Source of the DNA: Candidatus Aphodenecus pullistercoris
GTDB lineage: Bacteria; Spirochaetota; Spirochaetia; Sphaerochaetales; Sphaerochaetaceae
Assembly: GCA_017694495.1 (NCBI GenBank)
Contig: JADIMU010000044.1
Span: 1 to 39,031 of the forward strand
Direction: 5' to 3'
Length of the DNA stretch: 39,031 nucleotides
Of the stretch, positions 17,981-28,746 are shown piece by piece. The translations under genes were made by a program, and so were the position numbers. The first letter of the stretch is position 1; each line of letters starts with the position of its first letter. Below the pieces are notes generated by a model, which did not search any database, was not told where the DNA came from, and saw nothing but the letters and a program-made list of their open reading frames with translations.

Positions 17981-20143
17981 ATGAGATATACATTGCAGCG
18001 CACCAGAGTCGACGAGGTCAGACGGCTGTGCGAGAAGTTCAGGCTCGACTTCCTGGACGCCAACATCTTCGCCAGGCGGGGAATAAGCAAGGCGGACGAC
18101 ATCCGCTTCTACCTCGAGGGCGGGGTCAACAACCTGCGCTCCCCCTTCCTCTTCGACGACATGGAGGAGGCCGTCGAGCGCATCCTCAGCGCCCAGGAGG
18201 AGGGTGAGACAGTCGCCATCTTCGGCGACAGGGACGCCGATGGCATAACCTCGACGGCCCTCCTGTGCCAGGAGCTCGAGGCCATGGGCCTGGAGGTGAA
18301 GTGCCACCTCCCCGAGGGCGACGAGCCCTATGGACTGTCGATGAAGGCCGTGGAGGAGATCCATGGAGAGGGGGCGAAGCTGGTCATCACAGTGGACAAT
18401 GGCATCACCTGCCTCGAGGAGGTCGACAGGCTGAACGGCTACGGCATCGACACGATCGTCGTCGACCATCACCTGGCCGGAGACGAGCTGCCCGACGCCC
18501 TGGCCATCCTCGACCCCAAGGCTCCCGACTCGGGCTATCCCTTCGAGCATCTGGCCGGCTGCGCCGTGACTGCGAAGCTCGTGTGGGCCTTGCGCTTCGC
18601 CCAGACGCCCCTCTACAAGAGCCACGTCATCCTGCTGCACGCCGAACCGGGACCAGGGGACGTCGAGAAGTCGACGACCGTCGTCCAGGCCGTGGAGCTG
18701 TACAACCTCGTCGAGGTCGAGCGCATCGTCGAGGCCCTGCCCAACAGGGCGGTGGACTTCGACAACAGCCGCCTCGTGCGCCTCCTGATGCGTGGCCTGC
18801 CCATACTCGTGCTGGACAGCCAGGACGAGCTCAGGCAGCTGACGCTCGCCTTCGGCCCCTCGGTGGACATCAACCTCGTGGACATCAGGAAGGAGCTGGA
18901 GGCCGTCATCCCCCGCACCCGGGGCAAGAAGCTCTTCACTCTGGCTACGGAAAGCCGTGCGGCCCTCTACGCCGACGGCCATGAGGAGATCGAGACCCTG
19001 CTCTCCCTCTTCACATCCTCGTGCATCTACAAGTACCCCCAGCTGAGCCGCCAGTATGCCGACATCCTCGACCTCGTCGCGATCGGCACGATAGCCGACA
19101 TGATGCCCCTGGTCGACGAGAACCGCATCCTCGTGCGCCTCGGCCTCAAGGCCCTCTCGGCATCGAAGCGGGAGAACCTCGTCCAGCTGATGAGCGCCCA
19201 GAACCTCTTCGGCCATCCGCTGACGAGCCACGATGTCGGCTGGTACCTCTCGCCTGTGGTCAATGCGGCGGGGCGCCTGGGCTGCCCCTCCGTCGCCTTG
19301 CGCCTCCTGCTCACGAAGGACGCCAAGGAAATGTACGACCTCACGGTGCGCCTGATCGAGCTCAACAAGGAGAGGCAGAAGATGGGTGAGGAGGCCTGGG
19401 AGGACAGCTGGAAGGCGGCCAAGGACTCGCTCGAGTCCTATGGCAGCAAGTTCCTCTGCCTGGACACGGGCAGGACGCCCCGCGGCCTCACAGGCGCCCT
19501 GGCAAGCCGGGCGCTGAAGGAGTTCACCGCCACACCGGCCGTCATGGTCCTCTCACAGGAGGACGAGGGGAGGATCTCAGGCTCGATGAGGTCGCGCGGC
19601 TCCTTCAACTGCCGCGACTTCCTCTCGAAGTTCTCCGACAAGCTGATCGACTTCGGCGGCCACAAGGCGGCCGGAGGCTTCTCGATGGAGGCGGGGATGA
19701 AGGCCGACTTCCTCAAGAGCCTGGAGGACGAGGTCATGGCCATGGACAGTGAGGAGACGGAGGAGGACGTCATGATCGACGCCCTGGTCAGCGAAGCCGA
19801 CATGGGGACGAATCTGATCCGCGTCGTCGAGCTCTTCGAGCCCTATGGAGAGGCCAACGGCCCCCTCACGTTCCAGTACAACGGCGCCCTGGTCAGGGAC
19901 ATCATAAACCTGGGCGACTCGTCGAAGGGCCATGTGAAGCTCATGCTCCAGATCGGGCGGAGCCTCTGGGGCGCCCTGTGGTGGGGAGCGAAGAAGGACC
20001 CCTCCTTCGACTATGCTTCCGGCGATGTCATCGACATTGTCTTCCGCGTCGGCCACAACTGGTACAAGGGCGTGGACAATGTCCAGCTGACCCTCCTCGA
20101 AGTCAGGAAAGCTCCTTCCACTTCCTCAGGGCAAGGTCGCTGA
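17981..20143 (+). CDS. recJ: Single-stranded-DNA exonuclease RecJ with a large internal insertion
   Basis: RecJ degrades single-stranded DNA 5' to 3' in RecF-pathway recombination, base-excision and mismatch repair. The DHH-family motifs are clear: FGDRDADGITS (81 onward), VDNGIT, DHH at 162-164, GCAVTAKLVWAL, DLVAIGTIADMMPL, NAAGRLG, and the DHHA1-type GGHKAAGGFS near the C-terminus. The product is 720 residues against about 570-580 in E. coli. The excess is mainly a block of roughly 130 residues between GCAVTAK (about 193) and DLVAIG (about 364), where typical RecJ proteins have about 40. I chose the ATG at 17981 (MRYTLQRTRVDEV) with AGGAC upstream; an in-frame ATG at 17948 is possible. The 3' end runs 41 bp into the convergent CCA-enzyme gene. 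Confidence 0.92.
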   Translation: MRYTLQRTRVDEVRRLCEKFRLDFLDANIFARRGISKADDIRFYLEGGVNNLRSPFLFDDMEEAVERILSAQEEGETVAIFGDRDADGITSTALLCQELEAMGLEVKCHLPEGDEPYGLSMKAVEEIHGEGAKLVITVDNGITCLEEVDRLNGYGIDTIVVDHHLAGDELPDALAILDPKAPDSGYPFEHLAGCAVTAKLVWALRFAQTPLYKSHVILLHAEPGPGDVEKSTTVVQAVELYNLVEVERIVEALPNRAVDFDNSRLVRLLMRGLPILVLDSQDELRQLTLAFGPSVDINLVDIRKELEAVIPRTRGKKLFTLATESRAALYADGHEEIETLLSLFTSSCIYKYPQLSRQYADILDLVAIGTIADMMPLVDENRILVRLGLKALSASKRENLVQLMSAQNLFGHPLTSHDVGWYLSPVVNAAGRLGCPSVALRLLLTKDAKEMYDLTVRLIELNKERQKMGEEAWEDSWKAAKDSLESYGSKFLCLDTGRTPRGLTGALASRALKEFTATPAVMVLSQEDEGRISGSMRSRGSFNCRDFLSKFSDKLIDFGGHKAAGGFSMEAGMKADFLKSLEDEVMAMDSEETEEDVMIDALVSEADMGTNLIRVVELFEPYGEANGPLTFQYNGALVRDIINLGDSSKGHVKLMLQIGRSLWGALWWGAKKDPSFDYASGDVIDIVFRVGHNWYKGVDNVQLTLLEVRKAPSTSSGQGR

Positions 20144-21461
20144 GGACCTCTGGACTGTTGAGGCCCTCGTCGTCCAGGACGGCCTCGAGGATGGCGGAGA
20201 GCACCTTGCCAAGCATGGGGCCGCGGGGAATGCCGAGGGCCATGAGGTCGTTGCCGTCCACGGCGAGGTCCTTGACCGAGAGGGGCACCTTGCGCCCGAT
20301 CTCGCCTTTCATCCTCTCCTCGAAGGCCCACAGTCCGTCCAGACGGCATGAGGGGTCCATCGCCTGGGCGTCCGCGATGCGCAGCTGTATCAATGGCTCG
20401 ATGTTCTGAGCTCCCACGCGCCTGATGAAGCGCCTCACGGCCCCGTCGCTCCACTCGTCCGTGTAGTTGAACATGTGCTCCCTGACGAGGAGGGATGCAA
20501 GCTCCCTCTCCTCGTTGGAGCTCTTGAGGCGGCGCATGATGGCATCCACCATCTCGCCACCCAGCCTGTCGTGGCCATGGAAGCTCGTCGTCCCGTCCGT
20601 CTCCACCTTGAGGCAGCGCGGCTTGGCCACGTCGTGGAGCAATGCCGCGACGCGCACGATCAGGGGATAGGAGTGGCGGCGGGCCATCTCAAGCGTGGTG
20701 AGGCAGTGGTGGTAGACGTCCTCGTGGTGCCGTCCGACCTGCTCGACGCCATAGCAGTCCATGAGCTCTGGAAGCACATGGGCAAGAAGCCCCGTCCTCC
20801 TCATGAGCTCGAGTCCCCTCACCGGATTGCGTCCCATCAGGAGCTTGAAGAGCTCTTCCCTTATCCTTTCTGCGGAGATGAGCCTTATGTTCCCGCTCAG
20901 CTTCGTCGCCGCAGCCTCAGTCGCCTCGTCCAGCGTGAAGTCGAGCCTGCTTGCGAAGCGGCATGCGCGCAGCATGCGCAGCGCGTCCTCGCGGAACCTC
21001 TCCTCAGGGTCCCCGATCGCCCTGACCACATGGTCCTTCAGGTCCCTCATGCCATTGTGGAGGTCTATGATGATGCCGTCTGAAGTGTTGGCGGCGAAGG
21101 CGTTGATCGTGAAGTCGCGCCTCTCCAGGTCGCTTTCCAGCGAGCGGACGAATGTGACGCTGTCGGGATGGCGGCCGTCGGAGTAGGAACCCTCGCTGCG
21201 GAAGGTCGTCACCTCGTATGAGCGGCCCCGGAAGCGGACTGTCACTGTGCCGTGCCCGATGCCAGTAGGTATGCACCTGCGGGGGAAGAGGGCCATGACC
21301 TCCTCGGGCAGGGCGTCCGTCGTGAAGTCCCAGTCGTCGTTCTCCAGCCCCAGGAGCCAGTCGCGCACGGCTCCTCCCACGAGATAGAGCTCGTGTCCCG
21401 CCTGGCGGAAGATCTCGCCAAGCGCCCTGACATTGTCGTCGATGTGGCACTTCCTTTTCAT
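20103..21461 (-). CDS. cca: CCA-adding tRNA nucleotidyltransferase (PcnB/Cca family) with HD domain
   Basis: This enzyme builds or repairs the 3' CCA end of tRNAs. The 452-residue product has the class II nucleotidyltransferase head: LVGGAVRD (27-34), catalytic DWD (43-45), GTVTVRFRG, RRDFTINAFA, and the template region EDALRMLRACRFASRLDF. It then has an HD phosphohydrolase-type domain with HHEDVYHHC and ALLHDVAKP. Poly(A) polymerase I is the main alternative in this superfamily; with no second family member in view I favour CCA addition. The ATG at 21461 (MKRKCHIDDNVRALGEIF) has no Shine-Dalgarno, but TATTTT ends 7 nt upstream, the same near-leaderless layout as recO. Its tail overlaps the convergent recJ by 41 bp. 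Confidence 0.88.
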   Translation of the reverse strand: MKRKCHIDDNVRALGEIFRQAGHELYLVGGAVRDWLLGLENDDWDFTTDALPEEVMALFPRRCIPTGIGHGTVTVRFRGRSYEVTTFRSEGSYSDGRHPDSVTFVRSLESDLERRDFTINAFAANTSDGIIIDLHNGMRDLKDHVVRAIGDPEERFREDALRMLRACRFASRLDFTLDEATEAAATKLSGNIRLISAERIREELFKLLMGRNPVRGLELMRRTGLLAHVLPELMDCYGVEQVGRHHEDVYHHCLTTLEMARRHSYPLIVRVAALLHDVAKPRCLKVETDGTTSFHGHDRLGGEMVDAIMRRLKSSNEERELASLLVREHMFNYTDEWSDGAVRRFIRRVGAQNIEPLIQLRIADAQAMDPSCRLDGLWAFEERMKGEIGRKVPLSVKDLAVDGNDLMALGIPRGPMLGKVLSAILEAVLDDEGLNSPEVLSDLALRKWKELS

Positions 21462-21468
21462 GCTGGAC

Positions 21469-21474
21469 AAAATA
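21469..21474 (-). promoter_or_regulatory. cca -10 element, implying a near-leaderless mRNA
   Basis: On the minus strand TATTTT, preceded by TGTGC, ends 7 nt before the ATG at 21461 with no ribosome-binding site between. By spacing the transcript would begin at or next to the start codon. Confidence 0.35.
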
Positions 21475-21592
21475 GCACACAGTCCACACCAAGGCCAACG
21501 ACCCGCCACAGCTTGACGCGGGAACAAAGCCCCTCCACAATGGAAGGCGAGGGGCACCGCCGATGGACGGCTGACCTTAAAGTAAAGCTGGT

Positions 21593-21629
21593 AATAAGCC
21601 GTCCTTCTGGTCAAATTGGGCGGATTGTC
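21593..21629. repeat. 37-nt covarying hairpin repeat, copy 1
   Basis: AATAAGCCGTCC pairs imperfectly with GGGCGGATTGTC around a loop ending TCAAATT. It shares the inner stem and the loop segment TCAAATTGGGCG with copies 2 and 3. It lies 33 nt upstream of the small gene at 21663 and overlaps that gene's likely -35 region. Confidence 0.65.
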
Positions 21630-21662
21630 CATTCCTCTATATTAAAATACAGGAGGTATGCC

Positions 21663-21857
21663 ATGGCTACAGAATCGTTCAGCAGGACATTCACAGTAAA
21701 CCCGGACTGGGGTATCAAGAACCTTGAGAAAGCTATCGACAACGGATCGCCTACTGTAAAGAGGCTGAGCACTCCAGAAGCCAAAGCCAAATTCAAAGAG
21801 GCTACAACGATAACTCCTGAAATGGAGGCAAAAATCAAGGCGAGGTATGGCAAATAA
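21663..21857 (+). CDS. Small antitoxin-like protein of unknown family
   Basis: This 64-residue protein (MATESFSRTFTVNPDWGIKN to IKARYGK) has a perfect AGGAGG 6 nt before the ATG and TATATT-AAAAT promoter-like sequence upstream, so it is very likely expressed. It is charged, soluble and has no signal peptide. An N-terminal beta-strand (SRTFTVN), a helix (GIKNLEKAIDNG) and a charged C-terminal helix (PEMEAKIKARYG) recall small type II antitoxins, but I cannot place it in a family. Its end overlaps an ATG at 21847 by 11 bp, the coupling typical of toxin-antitoxin pairs, yet the frame behind that ATG is broken. Function is unassigned; antitoxin is an inference from size and layout. Confidence 0.65.
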   Translation: MATESFSRTFTVNPDWGIKNLEKAIDNGSPTVKRLSTPEAKAKFKEATTITPEMEAKIKARYGK

Positions 21858-22196
21858 GACTGGAGTGTACTGAGCTCCGTGATTTCATAGGTCTCGTAGG
21901 AGAGGATGAGGATTTGACAGGTTGTTTCTCTATTTTCTGGGTTTGCAAGCAACAATAAAACGGCTTTCACCGATGTTTCCATTCATGTTGTCAGCCGGAA
22001 ACTCGTAGCCTCTGTCATGAGACTCACTGACAAACATTCAGAAAAGAAGATGTTCGAGAGCAAGATGACAAATTCGCTGCTGATGGCTATGGTCAGAATC
22101 GTTGGTGAACGATGGTCTTGCCTGGTCTTGCGTTCATTTCATGAAAATGAGTTTGACAGTTGCATCTGTTTTTCTTACCATTGTTGTGGGGAATGA
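21847..22196 (+). pseudogene. Decayed reading frames behind the small antitoxin-like gene
   Basis: This gene-poor stretch holds pieces that read as protein only when frames are joined. MANKTGV (from 21847) is followed, one frame over, by TELRDFIGLVGEDEDLTG to a stop near 21957. Then, in a third frame, comes TDVSIHVVSRKLVASVMRLT and DKHSEKKMFESKMTNSLLMA as far as a stop at 22194-22196; an ATG at 22017 would open 59 codons of this. No family is recognised. A frameshifted toxin partner is the simplest reading, but chance open frames cannot be excluded. Confidence 0.3.
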
Positions 22197-22208
22197 CATC
22201 ACTAATCT

Positions 22209-22448
22209 ATGTCTGGCTTGATTCTCGACAGAGGCAATTACATGCGGAAAACGAATAACAGTTATAAAATGATTGATGCCTTCTGTGCTGGTGCCCTCTC
22301 ATTGAGGATGAACCATATCGGAATTGGAGGTTTTCATTCTTCTCCGGGTGAAGACAGAATGGTTCAGACATGGAAGGGTGTCGAGAAGTCGTTCAACCAG
22401 GCTGGAAGCTCAATATCAGAGGCGGTCAGAGATGCCTTACGGTCGTGA
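22209..22448 (+). CDS. Small hypothetical protein or 5' part of the DUF2335-type gene
   Basis: A 79-codon frame whose last part (MVQTWKGVEKSFNQAGSSIS, EAVRDALRS) looks helical and protein-like. It overlaps the start of the DUF2335-type gene by 17 bp. The next frame carries straight on with REKAELESRVEQNPDK, so the two may be one gene split by a frameshift near 22440, or a coupled pair. Ribosome-binding sites are poor at 22209 and modest at an internal ATG (22242, MRKTNNSYKM). Weakly supported. Confidence 0.3.
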   Translation: MSGLILDRGNYMRKTNNSYKMIDAFCAGALSLRMNHIGIGGFHSSPGEDRMVQTWKGVEKSFNQAGSSISEAVRDALRS

Positions 22449-22878
22449 AAAAGCTGAATTGGAATCGAGAGTAGAGCAGAACCCTGATAAGGTTGATACG
22501 TCCATCATGCAGGAGCAGAAAGTTCTCCTTTCTTCGCATAGTGGCCCACTTCCTCCCCCTGATACATTGAAGGGGTATGCCGAAATTGATCCGTCCTTTC
22601 CTGAACGGATTATGAAAATGGCGGAAGAGAACAATGCTGCCAATATCCGTCATGAAAAAGAAATCATCAAACAAGCTGGTGGTATCCAGAAGCTGGGAAC
22701 TGTCTTGTCATTCGTTCTAGGAATGGCTGGATTGTGTGGAGGAATCATATGTGGAGTACTTGGTTTCTCAGCTGCCGCGATTTCGTCAATCATAGGGGGT
22801 GTGGCGCCTGTCCTGATTGCTTCAATCAGTGGAGTGGCTTCCAGTTCCAAGAAGGATGGAACCACCAACAATGCCTGA
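22432..22878 (+). CDS. DUF2335-type predicted membrane protein
   Basis: The 148-residue product has a charged N-terminus and then LLSSHSGPLPPPDTLKGYAE followed by IDPSFPERIMKMAEE, the hallmark 'SGPLP.P..L..Y..I.P....RI..MAE' of DUF2335. Two C-terminal hydrophobic segments follow (VLSFVLGMAGLCGGIICGVL and IIGGVAPVLIASISGVA), giving a two-helix membrane anchor. Function of this family is unknown; members are scattered in mobile islands. The start (MPYGREKAELE) has only a weak GAGGCG upstream and lies inside the preceding 79-codon frame, so the true N-terminus could come from there by frameshift. The island sits between cca and ileS and is less GC-rich than both. Confidence 0.6.
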   Translation: MPYGREKAELESRVEQNPDKVDTSIMQEQKVLLSSHSGPLPPPDTLKGYAEIDPSFPERIMKMAEENNAANIRHEKEIIKQAGGIQKLGTVLSFVLGMAGLCGGIICGVLGFSAAAISSIIGGVAPVLIASISGVASSSKKDGTTNNA

Positions 22879-22985
22879 TCTGCTGTGCTGTGTATAGTCC
22901 CCGTTGCTGGAAGATTGACTTTTTTATAAAGTGAGAGAGGCATTGGCATATAGTCGGCTTGTTTTTTGAGAAGTATACTGTATTT

Positions 22986-23022
22986 GATGAGTCGTCATTC
23001 GGATCAAATTGGGCGACTTATC
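22986..23022. repeat. 37-nt covarying hairpin repeat, copy 2
   Basis: GATGAGTCGTC pairs with GGCGACTTATC around a loop containing TCAAATTG. Compared with copy 3, a C-G pair in the stem has become T-A and an A-C mismatch has become a G-T wobble, so pairing is preserved while sequence changes. Confidence 0.7.
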
Positions 23023-23076
23023 CGTTTCTTACGGCTATCAGGAGACCGATAACCGTCGATACGATCATCAGTGTCT

Positions 23077-23113
23077 GATAAGCCGTCCTAGGGTTCAAAT
23101 TGGGCGGCTCATC
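23077..23113. repeat. 37-nt covarying hairpin repeat, copy 3
   Basis: GATAAGCCGTCC pairs with GGGCGGCTCATC (12 positions, one mismatch and one G-T pair) around TAGGGTTCAAATT. The loop segment TCAAATTGGGCG is identical in copies 1 and 3 and nearly so in copy 2. Confidence 0.7.
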
Positions 23114-23411
23114 ACTTCTTAAACGATCATCAAAGGCTTTTTTTGCTGAATCACCGCTTTGACAGACTTCTATTCAGCAATCCGGTTCCATTGCAAATTG
23201 GATTCTGACCGTCTGGTGCTTCCAGCCAATGTATGGCTGATGGAGCGTAATTTCTGGAGACAAGCTTTTTGAATGTGGAAATTGGGTCTGTGCTGGATGA
23301 GCGGTGCCTTGTGCTCCTGTTGTCCTCTGTCCTTTTCCACACATCTATTGAAACGGGGAGGCGAATGCAATTATCATCTCAGCCAAACGCGAACCATTGG
23401 AGTGATATAGC

Positions 23412-26536
<3,125 letters not shown>

Positions 26537-26540
<4 letters not shown>

Positions 26541-27448
26541 AGAAAGTCTTCTCCATCCTGACCCTCGCCGCCATCCTCACCCTCACAGGCTGTGTCCACC
26601 ACACGCCCTTCGAGGAGGAGTACTTCTTCCAGGCCATGGGCAAGGATGGGGAGATCGTCATCACGGCCGACACGACGAAGCTGAAGGAGAAGATGCCTGG
26701 CGTCCTCGCGACGGGCAATGGAGTCCTTGACGACATCATAGCTCGCAGCGAGCGCGTCTCCGTCGCCTTCTACCAGAATCCCCCGCTCGGCGAGGAGGCC
26801 TATCCTGCCGACCTCGCCTCGCTCGACTACTACGGTGGACTCGAGGGCGACTACGGCTCCTTCACGTTCAACACGGCGCTGAGCTGGTCCAGCCAGTTCC
26901 ATGGTGAGAAGGAGGAGGGGATCAGGTACTACACGGACGAGGGCAATACGATCGAGCTCGCTGTCCCCGTCTCCGGCCTCCTCCTCTTCGCAAGCCAGGA
27001 CTACGTCCAGGCCTACCTGGACACTGTCAGCGAGCGCCTCACACTGATCGGCGACGATACGGCCAAGCTCTTGGCCGACTCGCTCTTCGGCCTCTACGTC
27101 AGAAGCCCCCAGACCATGATCGACCTCGGCCTCGGCCTGCCGTACTCGGTCATCGCGAAGATGAGCGATGCGATCATCTACGTCAACATGACGGATGAGG
27201 GCGGCTACGTCCTCAACGCCGACATCACGATGCAGAGCGAGGACCTGGCCACGACACTTCTGTCATTGCTGAGGCAGAACGTCGTGGCAGAGCTGAGGAG
27301 ACAGGGCCAGAGACCCGACTTCGCCGCCCTCAGCCGCCAGTACTACAACGAAGGCCGCCTGGTACTCATCAGGGACATGAGCCTCACTGAGGAGCAGGTG
27401 GACCAGCTTGCAGGAAGCATCACGGACATCACGGGAGGTGTCATCTAG
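26537..27448 (+). CDS. Predicted lipoprotein of unknown function
   Basis: The 303-residue product begins MKKVFSILTLAAILTLTGCV: a short basic start, a hydrophobic core and the lipobox LTGC with the lipidated cysteine at 19. The mature part is soluble, rich in Asp, Glu, Leu and Thr, without further membrane segments; segments such as SDAIIYVNMTDEGGYVLNAD suggest beta structure. I recognise no family. It is coupled to ileS (ATGA overlap at 26537-26540) and one base separates it from fmdB, so it is co-expressed with two tRNA synthetases. In spirochaetes such proteins may face the periplasm or the surface; the sequence does not tell which. Confidence 0.8.
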
Positions 27449-27449
27449 A

Positions 27450-27665
27450 ATGCCAATCTATTCATACAGGTGCCACAGCTGTGGCAAGAGCTTCGACCTC
27501 AGCCAGGGCTACGACGACGAGCCTGTCAAGGACTGCCCCTACTGCGGGGGCAAGGACAGCGTCAGGAAGGTCTACGGCGACGTGCCCGTCATCTTCCATG
27601 GCTCCGGCTACTATTGCACCGACAACAAGAAGGGTGGCTGCGAAGGCTGCCCACACAAGGACTGA
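27450..27665 (+). CDS. FmdB-family zinc ribbon protein
   Basis: A 71-residue protein starting MPIYSYRCHSCGKSFDLSQG. It carries the FmdB-type ribbon with CxxC pairs CHSC and CPYC, followed by GSGYYCTDNKKGGCEGCPH with three further cysteines. The 'MP.Y.Y.C..CG..F' opening is the family signature (PF09723); family members are small, probably regulatory or RNA/protein-binding, and mostly uncharacterised. GGGAGGTG upstream overlaps the lipoprotein end, and the ATG at 27450 begins one base after that gene's stop; an earlier GTG-type start is unlikely. trpS follows after 6 nt, so the gene is inside the ileS operon. Confidence 0.85.
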   Translation: MPIYSYRCHSCGKSFDLSQGYDDEPVKDCPYCGGKDSVRKVYGDVPVIFHGSGYYCTDNKKGGCEGCPHKD

Positions 27666-27671
27666 GAAAGA

Positions 27672-28685
27672 ATGAAAAGGATACTCACCGGAGACAGGAC
27701 CACAGGCAAGCTCCACATCGGACACTACGTGGGCTCCCTCAAGAGCCGCGTCGAGCTCCAGGACAGCTATGAGGAGTTCATCCTCATCGCCGACGTCCAG
27801 GCCCTGACGACCCACTTCTCGCACCCCGAGATGATCAACGACTCCATCTACAACGTGTGCATGGACAACATCGCCGCCGGACTCGACCCTGAGAAGGTGA
27901 CCTTCATCCAGCAGTCGATGATCCCTGCGATCGCCGAGCTGACGGTCTTCTACTCCATGCTCACGACTGTCAACCACCTCCTGATCAACCCGACGATCAA
28001 GACGGAGGCCAGAAGCTACGGCATGGGCGAGAGCGATGGAGACTTCAGCTACGACTTCTCGAAGCTGACCTACGGCTTCCTCGGCTACCCTGTGAGCCAG
28101 AGCGCAGACATCACATTCTGCAACGCCGACCTCGTACCGGTAGGCGAGGACCAGGTCCCCCACATGGAGTTCACACGCCGCCTGGTGCGCCACTTCAACG
28201 AACTCTATGGAACGGAGATCACTGTACCCCAGACCAAGCTCTCGACGACGCCCCGCCTGGCAGGTCTGGACGGCAACGCCAAGATGGGCAAGAGCCTTGG
28301 CAACGCCATCTACCTGTCCGACACTCCGGATGAAGTCTGGGACAAGGTGCGCAACGCCGTCACGGACACCACCAGGGTCACAGTGAAGACTCCTGGCAAT
28401 CCTGACAACTGCCCCCTCTTCAAGTACCACCAGACCTTCAACACGGGAGAATCGGAGAACATCGCCTCCATGTGCCGCTCGGCCTCCATGGGCTGCGTCG
28501 CATGCAAGAAGCTGATGAACAAGTGCCTAAACGACCTTCTGGACCCGATGAGGGAGAGGAGGGCCAAGTACGAGTCCAACCGCCCCCTTGTCAAGGAGAT
28601 CATCACAAGCGGCACCGCCAAGGCCAACGAGATCGGCAACAGGAACATCCAGCTGATCAAGGAGAAGATGCACGTCGCTCTGTGA
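27672..28685 (+). CDS. trpS: Tryptophanyl-tRNA synthetase
   Basis: TrpRS charges tRNA-Trp. The 337-residue class I enzyme has the ATP motif GDRTTGKLHIGHY (HIGH at 15-18), the tryptophan-pocket region (LLINPTIKTEARSYGMGESD), the dimer and anticodon segments, and the KMSKS loop as KMGKS at 204-208 (GNAKMGKSLGN). The length is typical. The C-terminal third includes a cysteine cluster (MCRSASMGCVACKK) not part of the core. It is last in the ileS-lipoprotein-fmdB-trpS operon, starting 6 nt after the fmdB stop, and a strong intrinsic terminator lies 28 nt downstream. Confidence 0.95.
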   Translation: MKRILTGDRTTGKLHIGHYVGSLKSRVELQDSYEEFILIADVQALTTHFSHPEMINDSIYNVCMDNIAAGLDPEKVTFIQQSMIPAIAELTVFYSMLTTVNHLLINPTIKTEARSYGMGESDGDFSYDFSKLTYGFLGYPVSQSADITFCNADLVPVGEDQVPHMEFTRRLVRHFNELYGTEITVPQTKLSTTPRLAGLDGNAKMGKSLGNAIYLSDTPDEVWDKVRNAVTDTTRVTVKTPGNPDNCPLFKYHQTFNTGESENIASMCRSASMGCVACKKLMNKCLNDLLDPMRERRAKYESNRPLVKEIITSGTAKANEIGNRNIQLIKEKMHVAL

Positions 28686-28713
28686 GGATGACGTCAAACA
28701 GTCCAGACGGCAC

Positions 28714-28746
28714 GGGACCGGAAAAACGCTCCGGTCCCAGTTTTTT
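28714..28746 (+). terminator. Intrinsic terminator of the ileS-trpS operon
   Basis: GGGACCGGA (28714-28722) pairs perfectly with TCCGGTCCC (28730-28738) around a 7-nt loop, followed by AG and six T residues. It lies 28 nt after the trpS stop and separates the housekeeping operon from the AT-rich secreted-protein operon. Confidence 0.92.

Larger units (their letters stand above)
22879..23411. other. 533-bp non-coding region upstream of ileS
   Basis: No credible gene. It contains hairpin repeat copies 2 and 3, and ACGATCATCA occurs on both sides of copy 3 (about 23061 and 23123). A T-run at 23137-23144 is not preceded directly by a strong hairpin. I saw no T-box specifier stem or tRNA. The ileS promoter must lie in the last 250 bp but no convincing hexamer pair stands out. 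Confidence 0.5.

Noticed and set aside
17813-19231. 472-codon open frame on the minus strand opposite recO and recJ
   Set aside because: Antisense shadow; RecO and RecJ motifs fix the coding strand.
21611-21982. 123-codon minus-strand frame with a hydrophobic middle
   Set aside because: Opposite the small gene at 21663, which has an ideal ribosome-binding site; the minus-strand frame has none.
22986-23113. tRNA-like signal (GGTTCAAAT resembling a T-loop)
   Set aside because: Part of the 37-nt hairpin repeat; no acceptor, D or anticodon arms can be drawn around it.
22879-23411. T-box riboswitch upstream of ileS
   Set aside because: No T-box sequence, specifier stem or antiterminator/terminator pair was found.
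27462-28430. 322-codon open frame opposite fmdB and trpS
   Set aside because: Antisense shadow; the TrpRS motifs and operon spacing support the plus strand.
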